This document shows, in pieces, positions 41,555-51,964 of a stretch of DNA of 64,000 nucleotides. Both the position numbers and the translations under genes were made by a program. Below the pieces are notes generated by a model. The model saw only the letters and a program-made list of their open reading frames with translations. It ran no database searches and had not been told where the DNA came from. How positions within the stretch are numbered: the stretch's first letter is position 1; every line of letters starts with the position of its first letter. Source of the DNA: Rachicladosporium sp. CCFEE 5018 (taxonomy: Eukaryota > Ascomycota > Dothideomycetes > Cladosporiales > Cladosporiaceae); NCBI GenBank assembly GCA_002077045.2, contig KZ111141.1, positions 919,702 through 983,701 on the forward strand, read 5' to 3'.

Positions 41555-43499
41555 CTACTTGGCCGATCTTCTGACAGGGTAGAAGGGGTACAAGCCCCTT
41601 TCCACTTCCACGCCCTCCAAGATACCCGTGACCCTCAATTGCTCTTCCACCAGTCTCCACCGTCCACTACTGTCGGGACAAAACCTCGACACCTTCAGAC
41701 TTGATCGTTCTGTGTGATCTTTGACATTCCAGACCATGTGCACCCTTCTCTCCTCTCCAATCACTACATCATCAAATCCTGTGGGGAATTCATCGCCCTC
41801 CTGGTGCGATGCAGGTTCAGATAATCCCAATCCTTCCTCCTCGAGCGCCACGATACGCTCAGCAAGTGATCCGGAAAGCTTAGCATCGTACGTGCACTCC
41901 CTTCGTGGCGCCCTCCGGAGCACAGCAAGTGCGCGGCGCCTGATTGAGGGCACGCGGCAGCGAAATGCGATTGCGAATAGCATGGGTATCGCACCAAGCT
42001 CGAACGTCAAGGGAGTGTGATCACTTTCCTTGGCGTCCACATAGCTGGTTGCATGGTGCAGTACAGCGGAGAAGTCGGAAATATGGTCATCGAAAGCGCT
42101 CTGCAGATGTTGGAGTAGGAGGTCCAGCCATATCTTGAAGATGTAGTAGTGCAATTGCATGAGGTGGTATGATTCGGATGTGTGATTGAGAAGTGGAGAG
42201 GACAGGAAGACTGCATGCCTGACGACAGAGTCAGTCGAGTCACCAAAAGTGTTTCTCCCTCCTCGGCTTTTGCAAGCTGCTAGAGCGTTTATAAGGCGAG
42301 CTGCGACTACGTGTCGCCGCGCCTACGCGAAGCACAGACAGTAGCCAAGTGTCACAAGCATGGTATGCAATCACCTCTCATAGAGCCATGCAGAATCTGC
42401 AGCACGCTACGACGAAAAGGGCAGGTGCACAGATATTCTAGTAGTCCAGATCGAGAGAGGGAAGGGCGAGGCAGGGAACTTACCAGTGATCGAGCTTGGT
42501 GATATAATGCTGTTGTTGGGCAACGACACCATGGTACTCCGCAGTATCACCAATCGTGTGGAGATCATCCAGTTGCATCGTCAAACGGCCCAGTGAGATG
42601 GCACCATCTCGCCATTTCTCAGCGTGCAAGATGGCAGGATCCGCTCGCAATTGAGCTGTGGCTGCGAACAGCGCAGACCTCGCATCTGACATGGTGGAGA
42701 AAGATCTGATGGAGTCACTGTCTTCGACTCGCAATCGCACTTCCTTGACCCGTGGCCAGCCGAAGGTGGCTACGAGGAGCAGAAGTCGTGTGAACATGTC
42801 ACGTATGCAAAGCACAGTCGTCTGGGCAGCTATGTCGGAGGGAAGCTCCTCCAGCATCCGCAGACCCTGCAAGAAAAGTGCCACTGCCTCATCGGCGCGA
42901 TTGCGCAGCGTCTCGAAGCAGATGAACATGATGCAGCTTGTGAGGGCCAAGACAGGTGTGAGATGACCTGATTCAAGTTGCTTGCGTGCACTGGCCAGGG
43001 ATTGCGTATAGTGCTTCATTGCCTGAACGTGATGACACTCATTGAGTAAGGGTTCGCTGCTCTGGCGATACAGTGCAGAGATCGCCAGGGCGCCTTTCAA
43101 TGCCCACTGCTCGGTGTGGCACAGTTGCATAAAAGTCCGAGACCAAAAGTCGACGTCCATCTCCCCGACGATACGCTGCGCAGCCCAGGTCTGAAAGTAC
43201 TGAAGCGTATGACCATCTTCGCCGGTCACAGGTGCGCTACCTAGTGAATGGACAATGCTTGTAGCAGAGCTAGGCGTCGTAGCTTGGGATGAGTCTGTGT
43301 CGTAGCCTTCGCAAGGTCGCCTTGCGTCATTGCATCGCAGGCATGAAGGTAGCGCTTCATCGCACTTTACTCGCCGCCTGCGACAAGTAATACATCCAGT
43401 CCTAGTCTTCTTGTTCCCGAGACGTGCGTTGCTACGCGCCGCGATGCGGAGGTTCGCTTTCACCTTGCTTTGCCAGTCCGATACTTCTTCTGCGACCAT
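41555..43499 (-). CDS. Zn2Cys6 transcription factor
   Basis: Two exons, 43499-42484 and 42218-41555, join in phase 2 and encode 559 residues. The N-terminal zinc cluster is complete: Cys-X2-Cys-X6-Cys-X6-Cys-X2-Cys-X6-Cys in CITCRRRRVKCDEALPSCLR and the following CNDARRPC. The rest is the fungal-specific helical middle region (ECHHVQAMKHYTQSLASARK; LTSCIMFICFETLRNRADEA; AVFLSSPLLNHTSESYHLM), typical of regulators lacking an obvious ligand domain. The intron is 265 bp with GTAAGT donor, GACTGAC branch site and GTCAG acceptor, much longer than others here; a hidden small exon cannot be excluded. The target genes are unknown; neighbouring genes do not suggest a pathway. Confidence 0.88.
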
Positions 43500-44665
43500 G
43501 ATCGAAAGCCGGACATGCTGGCTGTCAATTCACCACACTCAGGATCAGCTGATCACGTGGCATGAGGTCGATTCGTGAGCGTTTGCTGAAGCGTACGATA
43601 GTCTAGTCATGATTGAGATGGCGACCATACACGCCATGGCAGGCGCCGGACTTCGGGAGCTCATTGGACCGAAACGCCAAGCCCATGGGTCGAGTAACGT
43701 CCATCCCTGCGTCGCGAGACACCCTGTGTAACGAGACACTTATTAAGCAATAGATCCGACTTCAGTGGCGCAGCAAACAAATGCTTGTGGTTCCATCCCG
43801 CATACTGTACACCCCGTCCCGACCTACCGCGGAAGCCTAGCTAGCGGAGTGGCCGACAGGTACTTCCGTTTTGCTAACATAGCAATGGACTCTACATCCG
43901 CGCATTCTCTCCATACACATATTAAGCCTGACTTTCTGCCATCTCTTTGCGCATCTAACGAATCCAATTACTCCTCGTCTTACGTCTTCTTGTCCCCAAG
44001 CCTCGGTGGGAGTTAGCAGACGCACACGAGAGAAGCATACAACAGAACAAGCTACAACAATGCGCTTATGATGAGTCCTTTGCTATAAAATCCATGCTCA
44101 GCTTGGTCTGCACAACAAGCATCTTCACCCCTTATGGACTATGCCGAGGAGCCAATGCCGTTTCCGTCCTTTACGGACAGGTGCCACAGCTCCGCTCCTA
44201 TGCGCTTTTGCAACGTGCCGCGTTCTTGCGGCATTTACATCGCGAATGCTGTCTTGAAACTGTTGTTCTAGTGTAGCAATGGCCTGGTCGTCTGCCTCGA
44301 TGCGACCCTGGCACTTCTGGATGCGGATGCTTAGCTCCCGAATCTTGCACACCTTGACATTGAAAGGCAAAGCCATCATGAAGTGAGCAAGTGGAGCGTG
44401 AATGTGTATAGTTGGAGGGAATGTTCAAGACATGCAGACAAGCCATGTGGCTTATATTGACGCGACTTGACTCCGTGATCGCAGCTGGAAGGTAAAGCGC
44501 AAGTAAAGAGCGATAGGGAGTAGCGATAGGGTCATCCCGCCTGCCATACCCAGTATAGTCGTCTTGGCATGCACCGGAATCTCGAAGGGCGAATACTGAG
44601 GCAACTGAAAGAGTCTATTCCGGAGGCCTCACTGTCGCGGTACAACCCCTACGCCTCACCTCCGC
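43500..44665. other. Gene-poor region upstream of the Zn2Cys6 gene
   Basis: The first part holds the Zn2Cys6 promoter. A TATAAAA-like string occurs at about 44083-44089. Apart from the weak 82-codon candidate noted separately at 44125-44376, I see nothing coding. Confidence 0.45.
44125..44376 (-). CDS. Possible small coiled-coil ORF
   Basis: An 83-codon frame starts at the second of two adjacent ATGs (44376). The central part (KIRELSIRIQKCQGRIEADD, QAIATLEQQFQDSI) has a heptad-like spacing of hydrophobic residues, and the C-terminus is basic. There are no splice partners and no recognised family. The gene-like composition is suggestive only; it may be chance. Confidence 0.25.
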   Translation of the reverse strand: MALPFNVKVCKIRELSIRIQKCQGRIEADDQAIATLEQQFQDSIRDVNAARTRHVAKAHRSGAVAPVRKGRKRHWLLGIVHKG

Positions 44666-45310
44666 CTAACTTTGACTGATAGATAACAGAGTACCACGAT
44701 GCCTCTCCCCTACCGCGACCCATGGATCGACGTAGAGATTCCCGAACTTCCCTCCGGTATACGCCGCTTGTTGTACTACCGCCGGCCAAGGCGCCTTGGT
44801 GCTGAGTGTGGGTCTCTTGGAGATAGCGGCGTTGACAATACTCTCTGGTCAAAGTCAGAAACTCCGTGAAGAGTAGGCATAGTGTTGCACATACTTTGCG
44901 ATCCCTCGCTCTTCAATAGCTTGTCATCTGTGATCCCGATAAGCCTCAGCATACCCACCATCAAGCTCAACTCGCGGCTGCGAGTCCGCTTCCCAAGGCC
45001 GCTCGTAATTCTCTGCCTCCACAATCATGACAGTACGGTCAGCACATGTCGTGGCCGGGATTGGCGACTTGAGTGTACCTTGGGTGATGTTCAAGCAGTA
45101 GTGCGGGCATGTGTCAGACTCCCAGGTAGGGTCGGTACAAGTCCCTCGCCAGAGCCAGTTGTTGTTACTGTCGCCGCGGTATTTGCATAACCCGTTTGAG
45201 GTGCACTCGTCTTCGACATTGCAACAGACGCTGACATCGGCATCGGAATTACAGGGATGATCGTTGGGTTGCGTTCCATTACTCGGATTATAGCAGCTCC
45301 GAGAGCTCAT
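44666..45310 (-). CDS. Cysteine-rich hypothetical protein, two exons
   Basis: Exons 45310-44959 and 44844-44666 join in phase 1 across a 114 bp intron (GTGGGT donor, TTCTGAC branch site, GACCAG acceptor), giving 176 residues. Exon 1 has the pattern SCYNPSNGTQPNDHPCNSDA, SVCCNVEDECTSNGLCKY, then GTC and CPHYC, which is the Cys-rich ectodomain start seen in many fungal surface proteins. Those usually have a signal peptide and a transmembrane helix; neither is visible here. Exon 2 gives a protein-like tail (KAPWPAVVQQAAYTGGKFGN, DPWVAVGERHRGTLLSISQS). A missing 5' exon with the signal peptide, or a truncated copy, is possible. The function is unknown. Confidence 0.6.
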
Positions 45311-46706
45311 GGCTAGTCTTGGGGGTAGAAATGCTCTTTGGCTTGGCTGTCAACTGGTAGTGATTGAGACGAAGTACTCGTGAAGTCGACTTGCGCGGAA
45401 CATGTAGAGATTGAAGGGAGACGAGAAGAAAATGCTACAGTCGTCACACAAGCGTTTTTACCATGCGGCCTCGAGGAGTGGCCGTTTTCTATACTCTTGT
45501 TCAGCCTCGCCAATATTCCGACTGCTCGTTCTTATCTTCCCGTACTTCCAGTGCCCAGCTGCATCGAGGTGCATCCTGGAAGCCCTGTACCTCGAGCTCA
45601 GCACCACAAGATTCGTGCGCTCGGACTATGCCGGCCTCGTCAAGTACTCGCTATGCAGATACTCCCGGCCGTTCTGTGGCAACCGGGTCGCAAAGAAGGC
45701 AAAGTGAAAGGCTGAGAGCGCCACATTGAGCCCTCTTATGCGAGGCTTGGATGTATCGTACATGTACTTCTGCGGTTTTGCATCCGTGCGGACTCATACC
45801 GCTAAGGCCTAATCGAGGTTGCTTGGCGTGATGTCAGAGACTCTTGGCAGATAGCCTCTATCTCCGGCCCTAAAGCCTGATTCTCTAGAAGGCATGTATA
45901 ACGTTCACAATCGCGCTGTAGCGATCCATAGCAACAATCGACGGCCCAAAAACAGATATAGGGTGTTTCTTATACCGTGGCGAACCTATGAACCCCACGA
46001 TTGATATTATCGAAGCAGCTATTCGTTCTCTACACTGGCTGGAAAGATGGCGCGATCGGGGATAGCATCAATGGAATGATCAAGATCGGGACCTATGTAG
46101 CTCCTACGTCTACCGTATGCCCTTCATGAGGAAAAGGGATAGCTGAAGAACAGGCAAGGACTGGTGCAAAAATTACATCGACGCTGTTGGCAAATTGAAC
46201 GTAGAGTGGACCGGAGAGCGTCCCGCAACACTGTGTGTCTCCCCATACAGTGATGGAAGTTAACATTTACAGTGTCACTTCTACCCTATTCCTCCTGCCT
46301 TACTCTCATCATTGCCGAGTACTTACTCTCACATGCTTACTCTACACCGGAGCACTCATAGGAACGCCATGGCGTCCTGGAGAGACGACCGGATCCCAAT
46401 GACAGATGTGATGCGTGTGCCGAGACACAGCGGCCTCTTGCCGTCGCTGCAGCATACCACAATGGCAGCCCCAGAAAATGCTTCGAAAGTCACGAGAAGC
46501 TGGTTCAGTCCGCACAAGCAACGTATCTATTGCCATTAGGTGCACTGCGTCCCGATATACCGGTCTGAAATCCACGAGCAGCGCCAGGGCATGTGTATTT
46601 CCAAGTGCACGAAATAGGCTTCGATGAATCTGGAAACCAGGCGAGACGGCTTGGCGAGCTCACCAGGACGACTGCCCTCCTTAATTCATATCACACTGAT
46701 TAGGAG
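45311..46706. other. 1.4 kb gene-poor region
   Basis: Open frames here are short and overlap on both strands without motifs. It should include the promoter of the Cys-rich gene. No RNA gene or repeat was seen. Confidence 0.5.
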
Positions 46707-47931
46707 TCAGTCCTCGTCGTCCGCAGAGACCGCAAGATTCCGATGCTTGAGAGCGACATATTTTGCAAATTGGGCAGGCATTCCTTTCACTGCGAGATCA
46801 TCGCCCAGAGCCTCTGCGTTGTCCTCATCGCTCCAGTGAGCCTTATCGTATTGCTCGTCGTCGGAACCAGCATGATCCCGATAGCCATATGCGCCGCGAT
46901 CGAATTCATCCTCCGATGCTGGCTCATCAGAAGGATAATCTGCACCATAATGATCCTCAGCTGCAAGCATAGAGTCAGCCAATGTCTTCAGCGTCGACTT
47001 AATAGTCATTCATACCGTTTTCGTCTTCCTCATCGTCGACTTCGAGATCGACGTCTTCTTCCTGCTCCATGAGCTCCTCCCACAGCTTCTCGTCGTCTTC
47101 ACTGATCACGAGATAGCCAATGTTTTCAAGGCTTGCTTGAGGTCCTTGGACATCGTCCATGGCCTCATCAATGTCGTTTGCGGCTAAGACATAGGTGTCA
47201 AACACATGATCAGAATCAGGGCCAACATCCATAGCATCGCCAAGGTGTGATGGCACCGCTTCGGGTGTTTGCGATTGTCGCGCTTCGTGTAAAGCCTTTG
47301 CTCGCGCAGGAGATAATCGCGGTTTAACCTTGACTTCTGGCCTCGGCGTTTTCGCGATCTCCTCTAGGGCATGCGAGTGTGCTTCCTGAGCTAGCAGCTC
47401 GTACTTCTTACGTTCGGCTGCGAGCTGCGAGTGCACGAGAGTAGGTTGTGGAGCGTCGGAGACTTGCATAGCATCGCCGGTTCGCGGTGCAGTACCTCTA
47501 CCAGCTCGCTTGAGCGGAAACGAAGCCGAGACATCGCGTGTAGCAGCAGTACGGCCAGGAGAAGCTACACGGCGAGTCTGAGCCCTTTGCTCGACCACAG
47601 TAGCAATCACAGGGCTTGACTGAGCAGGATACCTCGCGCTCGTGGCTCGTTGACTCGATCTGACGCCATTCGATTGCTTGAGATGGAACACCCTCCTTGA
47701 GGTTCCCGAAAGTGCAGGGGAAGACGAGCGTCGACTCTGATCCGTTCCGGCACTGGAAGCGCTCTCACAGATGTCAATAGAGTCCTGCTTGCGGATATAT
47801 TTAAGTCGATGTGTCGATTCGTCGTCTTCTTGTGCCTCGAGCTTCCGCTTGGACCTGCGCTCGACGAAGAGAGCATCCGGTGGTAGCTCATCGCGGCGGC
47901 GCTGTAGGCGCACGACTCCAGGACCATTCAT
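46707..47931 (-). CDS. IWR1: RNA polymerase II nuclear import factor Iwr1
   Basis: Two exons, 47931-47016 and 46960-46707, are joined in phase 1 by a 55 bp intron (GTATGA, GCTGAC, TTGCAG), giving 389 residues. The N-terminus (GPGVVRLQRRRDELPPDALF, ERRSKRKLEA) includes the conserved leucine-proline motif and a bipartite basic import signal. The C-terminal Iwr1 box is clear: YLVISEDDEKLWEELMEQEE, then across the splice site HYGADYPSDEPASEDEFDRG and AYGYRDH. Iwr1 binds Pol II between its two largest subunits and brings it into the nucleus. The start at 47931 is chosen over an upstream in-frame ATG at 48057 because homology begins there. Confidence 0.92.
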
Positions 47932-48520
47932 GGTGGCTCGGATCCGTGTAAGTAAGCCAGAAATCGGATGGAGATGGGATGCAGTCTTCTGGACTGCACT
48001 GTCTCCAATCCACCATGGATCGAGCCGCCTTTCTACGGGGTGATTAATACACCTCACGAAGCAATGTGTATTGAGATATTCTAGATAGTTTGTAGGTTTT
48101 GATCTGATGAAGTCGAAGTCTCGGAATGCCGAAAGCGGGTAACCGGGCCCGGCGAACAGCTAAAAAACCACTGATCCTTAACGTATACCTTCGGTGTCTC
48201 CTTCCCTACAATCGATCAGCGTAAGCCTCCACCTTACCGAAAGGATTGCGCGAGAGGTGTCACAAGTCATTGAAATCGTCGCGCACCTACGTTCGCGCAG
48301 AATCGCACGTGAGATCTAGTGTGCTCATAGCAATCACGCTGCACCTCTCCGCTTCTCCGTGGCGATGCAGTCTGCTACAATACACACACCAACGTAAGTA
48401 TCGCAGCACGCGACCTCTCCTTCTATATCTGCGACTTCGACGTCTTCGCTTCACATTCCACAGGCTTTCGTACGAGGCTCGGACGACAGCGCGCCTGCAG
48501 TGCGCAAGGAAGTAGCCAAC
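47932..48520. promoter_or_regulatory. Divergent promoter region, IWR1 and CAF1-type nuclease
   Basis: This 589 bp lies between divergent starts. On the nuclease side a leader intron is plausible: a GTAAGT at about 48394 is followed by a pyrimidine-rich stretch and CCACAG at about 48463. This is consensus-based only. Confidence 0.4.
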
Positions 48521-50404
48521 ATGGACGTCAACAAGACCTCGTTCTACCCACTCATCCTGGACATTCTTGCCGACATCTCCGAGAGCCACTTCGTCGCTTT
48601 TGACCTGGAGCTATCCGGGGTGCCAGTGAAGCAGACGGGGACGAAGCGCCGAGCAGGGAGGGCGACCTTGCAAGAGCGCTACGTTGAAGTGAAGGAAGCG
48701 GCTGAAAAGTATACTATCCTGCAGATCGGTCTCACTTGTGTGACCGAGGATGCTGAGACCGGCAAGTACATTTGCAAGCCGTACAACTTCGAGCTTACAC
48801 CTTTGGTCGATGTGCCGGGGCTGGATCTCGAGAGAGACTTCTCCTTTTCTAGCTCGGCTACGGACTTCCTTATTCGCGTTGGTTACGACTTTAGCAAGCC
48901 CTTCAGTGTCGGCATACCATATATGGCACCAGATGAGATACGCCAGGCGAGGGAATCCCATGCGAACAGGCAGGACAAGAGTGCTATACAGGACCTTCAG
49001 CTGAAGGAGAGCGACGTCGAGTCCCTAGCCCTTCTCCAACGTGTGCGCAGACAGATCAACACTTGGCTTGCGGATGGATCGCCTGAGGCCGAGAGCTATA
49101 TAACCATCACTCCGGTCGCAACGACTTCGCTTGGTGAAGACACACCAGAGATGACCCGATTTGAGCGTCGTTTGATTCACCAGGTAGTAAGAGCAGAGTA
49201 CCCGAAATTGGTCACAGTATCCCGGCGAGGAGGAATCCAGATCGTCCATTTCGTTCAAGAGCGTGAAGCGCGCATACTCGCTGATCGCAAGGCCGAACTA
49301 AAAGAACGCATCGGCCGACAGAAGGGCTTCTCCTGGATCGTCGAGTCGCTCCTGGGTATCAACATCTCGGACTTTAATCTCAGGCTATGCGCCACAGATA
49401 AGGAAACCGGCGAAGCTGTCTACGCGGACATGGACGAGTACAATGCTCATTTCCACCGCGCAGAATTCAAGTTGCGCAGCAGACCCCGTGTGATGGTCGG
49501 CCACAATTGCTTTCTTGATCTCGTCTATATCTACAGAACGTTCATTGGCCCCCTACCTGACAGTGTAGACGAGTTCTCCAAGCTCATGCACAAGCACTGG
49601 CCTCTCATCGTTGACACAAAGTACATGGCTACCCATAACTGCGGCGACATCAACCCTGCCTCGTCTCTTGAGGAGATAGCTACCCAGCTTGAGCACTCAG
49701 AGATACACATCGACGAGCTTGATCCACTACATAGCAAATACCAAGATGTTCACGTCTTCCACGAGGCAGGCTTTGACAGCTGGCTCACCGCACAGATCGC
49801 GATTAGACTGTCGATGAAGCTTGAGCGGGAAGGCGCATATGTGGAAGACGTTGACGACGAGCAAGGTGGTGTGGGGCTTGGTAGTCACATGCGGAAGCCA
49901 AGTATTGTCAGCAGCGCAGTGGCTACTGGTCAAGGCCTGCTTTCCGCTGCTGTCAAGGCGTTCAACCTCGGGAGCGCAGGACCTGCGACTGGACCTCGCG
50001 ATGCTTCCAACATCAAAGATGCCGAAAGTCCGTCTACTAGTAACGAGATGCCGCAAGCCAATAAGTCCTATGCGCAAGCTTCCATCCCGATACCGCAGAA
50101 GACTCCGACGAAACCAGCCAACGCTTCTCTGTCACTCTCGCCGCAAGCCGAAGCTTTCGTGCCCTCCTCTCTCGGCAACAACTGGATGAAGGGCGGTGAT
50201 CCCGCCATCGGCGCAGTTGCGGAAGACGACCTGTTCAAGATCGATCCGAACAAGAAGGCAGGCTATCAGCCTACAAAGCAAGAAATACGAGGTATCGAAG
50301 GCGGCATGCCACGTTTCACTGCGGACTTCTGGCGTGTATACGGGAACCGTTTGAGGGTGTTCGGGACTGAGGAAGGAGTGTGCGTGTTGCAAGGTACCGA
50401 GTGA
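48521..50404 (+). CDS. CAF1/PARN-family 3'-5' RNA nuclease
   Basis: This intronless gene encodes 627 residues from the ATG at 48521. The DEDD exonuclease motifs are present: FVAFDLELSGV (Asp-X-Glu), VGHNCFLDLVYIYRTF, and VFHEAGFDSWLTAQ (His and Asp). Between motifs I and II lies the insertion with an R3H-like region (ERRLIHQVVRAEYPKLVTVS) seen in PARN. After the nuclease part the protein is Ser/Pro-rich, then ends with a small conserved segment (NNWMKGGDPAIGAVAEDDLF; FWRVYGNRLRVFGTEEG) that may be a degenerate RNA-binding domain. PARN-type enzymes shorten poly(A) tails and trim small RNA precursors; fission yeast Tri1 is a relative. The biological substrate here is not known. Confidence 0.88.
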   Translation: MDVNKTSFYPLILDILADISESHFVAFDLELSGVPVKQTGTKRRAGRATLQERYVEVKEAAEKYTILQIGLTCVTEDAETGKYICKPYNFELTPLVDVPGLDLERDFSFSSSATDFLIRVGYDFSKPFSVGIPYMAPDEIRQARESHANRQDKSAIQDLQLKESDVESLALLQRVRRQINTWLADGSPEAESYITITPVATTSLGEDTPEMTRFERRLIHQVVRAEYPKLVTVSRRGGIQIVHFVQEREARILADRKAELKERIGRQKGFSWIVESLLGINISDFNLRLCATDKETGEAVYADMDEYNAHFHRAEFKLRSRPRVMVGHNCFLDLVYIYRTFIGPLPDSVDEFSKLMHKHWPLIVDTKYMATHNCGDINPASSLEEIATQLEHSEIHIDELDPLHSKYQDVHVFHEAGFDSWLTAQIAIRLSMKLEREGAYVEDVDDEQGGVGLGSHMRKPSIVSSAVATGQGLLSAAVKAFNLGSAGPATGPRDASNIKDAESPSTSNEMPQANKSYAQASIPIPQKTPTKPANASLSLSPQAEAFVPSSLGNNWMKGGDPAIGAVAEDDLFKIDPNKKAGYQPTKQEIRGIEGGMPRFTADFWRVYGNRLRVFGTEEGVCVLQGTE

Positions 50405-50827
50405 AGTCGCACGGTGAGCCGACGAGGGTGAGGAGAGTGGAGCTGACAGTGAAGTCTTCTGTGGGCTGTGCGATAGGTGAGAGCTACCCTACACAGTCAT
50501 GCAAATGACATTTCACTCACAGAATCCGATCTATGTGGGCGAGCTTGCCCAATGCGGAAGCTCGACAGCTCCTAACGCTTATCGGCGTCCTCACCCCGCT
50601 CGCTCAATGGACGGTCGTTCAATACTGCGACAACCACATGCCGCACTGACATGAAGCGCATGTCATCAATAGCAGCATTTGCCGACGCTGAATGGTGTAG
50701 TAACTAGATTGGCTTCGTGTCTTCCTCTTCATCTTCCTATACACTTTCCCTTAACTCACTACACTTCCTCAAATCTTCATACCTATCTGCTCTAATTTGA
50801 CCCATACATCTACGCACGTTCGACAAG
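50405..50827. other. Intergenic region
   Basis: This 423 bp lies between tandem plus-strand genes. The last 110 bp is a pyrimidine-rich leader of the isochorismatase-like gene. No coding frame is seen. Confidence 0.55.
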
Positions 50828-51715
50828 ATGGAAGACTCTAAGCAGACCCACATCGGCAATGCTACCAACTTCTGGCTTCACTCGCACGAAAGCGGCTATG
50901 ATCTGTCACGCCCATCGTCATCTTCCTCGCCTTCAAGCCGTTTCCAGGTTGCTACCACTACCGATCAGATCACAGTCGATCCAGCAAAATCCGCACTGAT
51001 CGTCATCGATATGCAAAACTTCTTCCTCTCACCCGCGCTTGGTCGAGGCACCGACGGCGCAGGGCACAAGGCGAAAGACCAGCTGGTCAAGCACGCCGTC
51101 CCAGGGGCTCGGAAAGCCGGTGTGCGAGTACTCTGGGTGAACTGGGGTCTGACCGAGAAGGAAGTAAACGAGATGCCACCAGGTGTGAAGAAAGCGTTCG
51201 GGTTCCCAGGCAAGTATAAGAAGGCGCACGAGGCCAACAAGAGCGCGAAGCACTACAATGGCTTGGGAAGTGAGATGGGCACAGTCCAGGATCCGGACAC
51301 GGGCAAAGACATTGAAGCTGGCAAGCTCCTGATGCGCGATCAATGGAATTCGGCGCTGCAGCCTCCTTTGAACGAATTGTGGGAAGAAGGATCAAAGTTG
51401 TCCAAGCTGCCTGATGTCTGGGTTCACAAGAACCGTATGTCTGCTCTCTGGGGCTCGGACACGGATCTTGAGCTGTATCTGCAGAAGGAGGGCATCACGA
51501 CGCTATTCTTCACAGGAGTAAACACAGATCAGTGTGTTGGCGGCACGTTGCAAGACGCGTACTCCAAGGGGTATGATTGTATTCTACTGGGAGATGGGTG
51601 TGGAACCACCAGTCCAGTGTATGCGCAGCAGTGCATGGAGTACAACGGAGCGGGCACTTGGGGTTTCCTGGCGACTTGTGAAAAGTTTGCTGAGGGATGC
51701 GCAAAGGTGCAGTAG
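50828..51715 (+). CDS. Isochorismatase-like cysteine hydrolase
   Basis: This intronless gene encodes 295 residues, with a good start context (ACAAGATGG). The isochorismatase-like fold is clear, with the expected triad: Asp in ALIVIDMQNFFLS, Lys in WVHKNRMSALWGS, and Cys in FTGVNTDQCVGGTLQDA. A cis-peptide-type Val-Asn motif precedes the Cys. Such enzymes hydrolyse amides or vinyl ethers (nicotinamidase, ureidoacrylate hydrolase, N-carbamoylsarcosine hydrolase and isochorismatase relatives). There is no signal peptide. The substrate cannot be named from sequence; neighbours offer no pathway. Secreted isochorismatases of some pathogens are a different context; here nothing indicates export. Confidence 0.9.
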   Translation: MEDSKQTHIGNATNFWLHSHESGYDLSRPSSSSSPSSRFQVATTTDQITVDPAKSALIVIDMQNFFLSPALGRGTDGAGHKAKDQLVKHAVPGARKAGVRVLWVNWGLTEKEVNEMPPGVKKAFGFPGKYKKAHEANKSAKHYNGLGSEMGTVQDPDTGKDIEAGKLLMRDQWNSALQPPLNELWEEGSKLSKLPDVWVHKNRMSALWGSDTDLELYLQKEGITTLFFTGVNTDQCVGGTLQDAYSKGYDCILLGDGCGTTSPVYAQQCMEYNGAGTWGFLATCEKFAEGCAKVQ

Positions 51716-51964
51716 AGGAACAAAAGAGTTGATGCGACTGTACGCAATGATACCGATACCAAAGGCTCGCTGCTCTTCTACCGAGACGCTGTGTGGCGGC
51801 CACTGAGGAAGGAGCGATGGAGGGTTTGCGCTACTTCCACTTGAGCGCAGCCACGCCAGCTTCCTGACCCTCGAATTTACCACTGTCCTCACTACTTCCA
51901 AACATCCAAGAAGAATAGTTATCTTTCGCGGGGCCATCAACCTGCATTACTGCTCTCACCCTAG

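Noticed and set aside
10903..51715. Biosynthetic cluster (thiamine enzyme, SDR, isochorismatase, Zn2Cys6 factor, permease)
   Set aside because: These genes are far apart, interspersed with housekeeping genes, and include no backbone synthase.
51716..51847. Open frame after the isochorismatase TAG, like those after CSN6 and INO80F
   Set aside because: The upstream protein has a natural family end (EGCAKVQ), and the following 40-odd codons have no matching composition; expected by chance.
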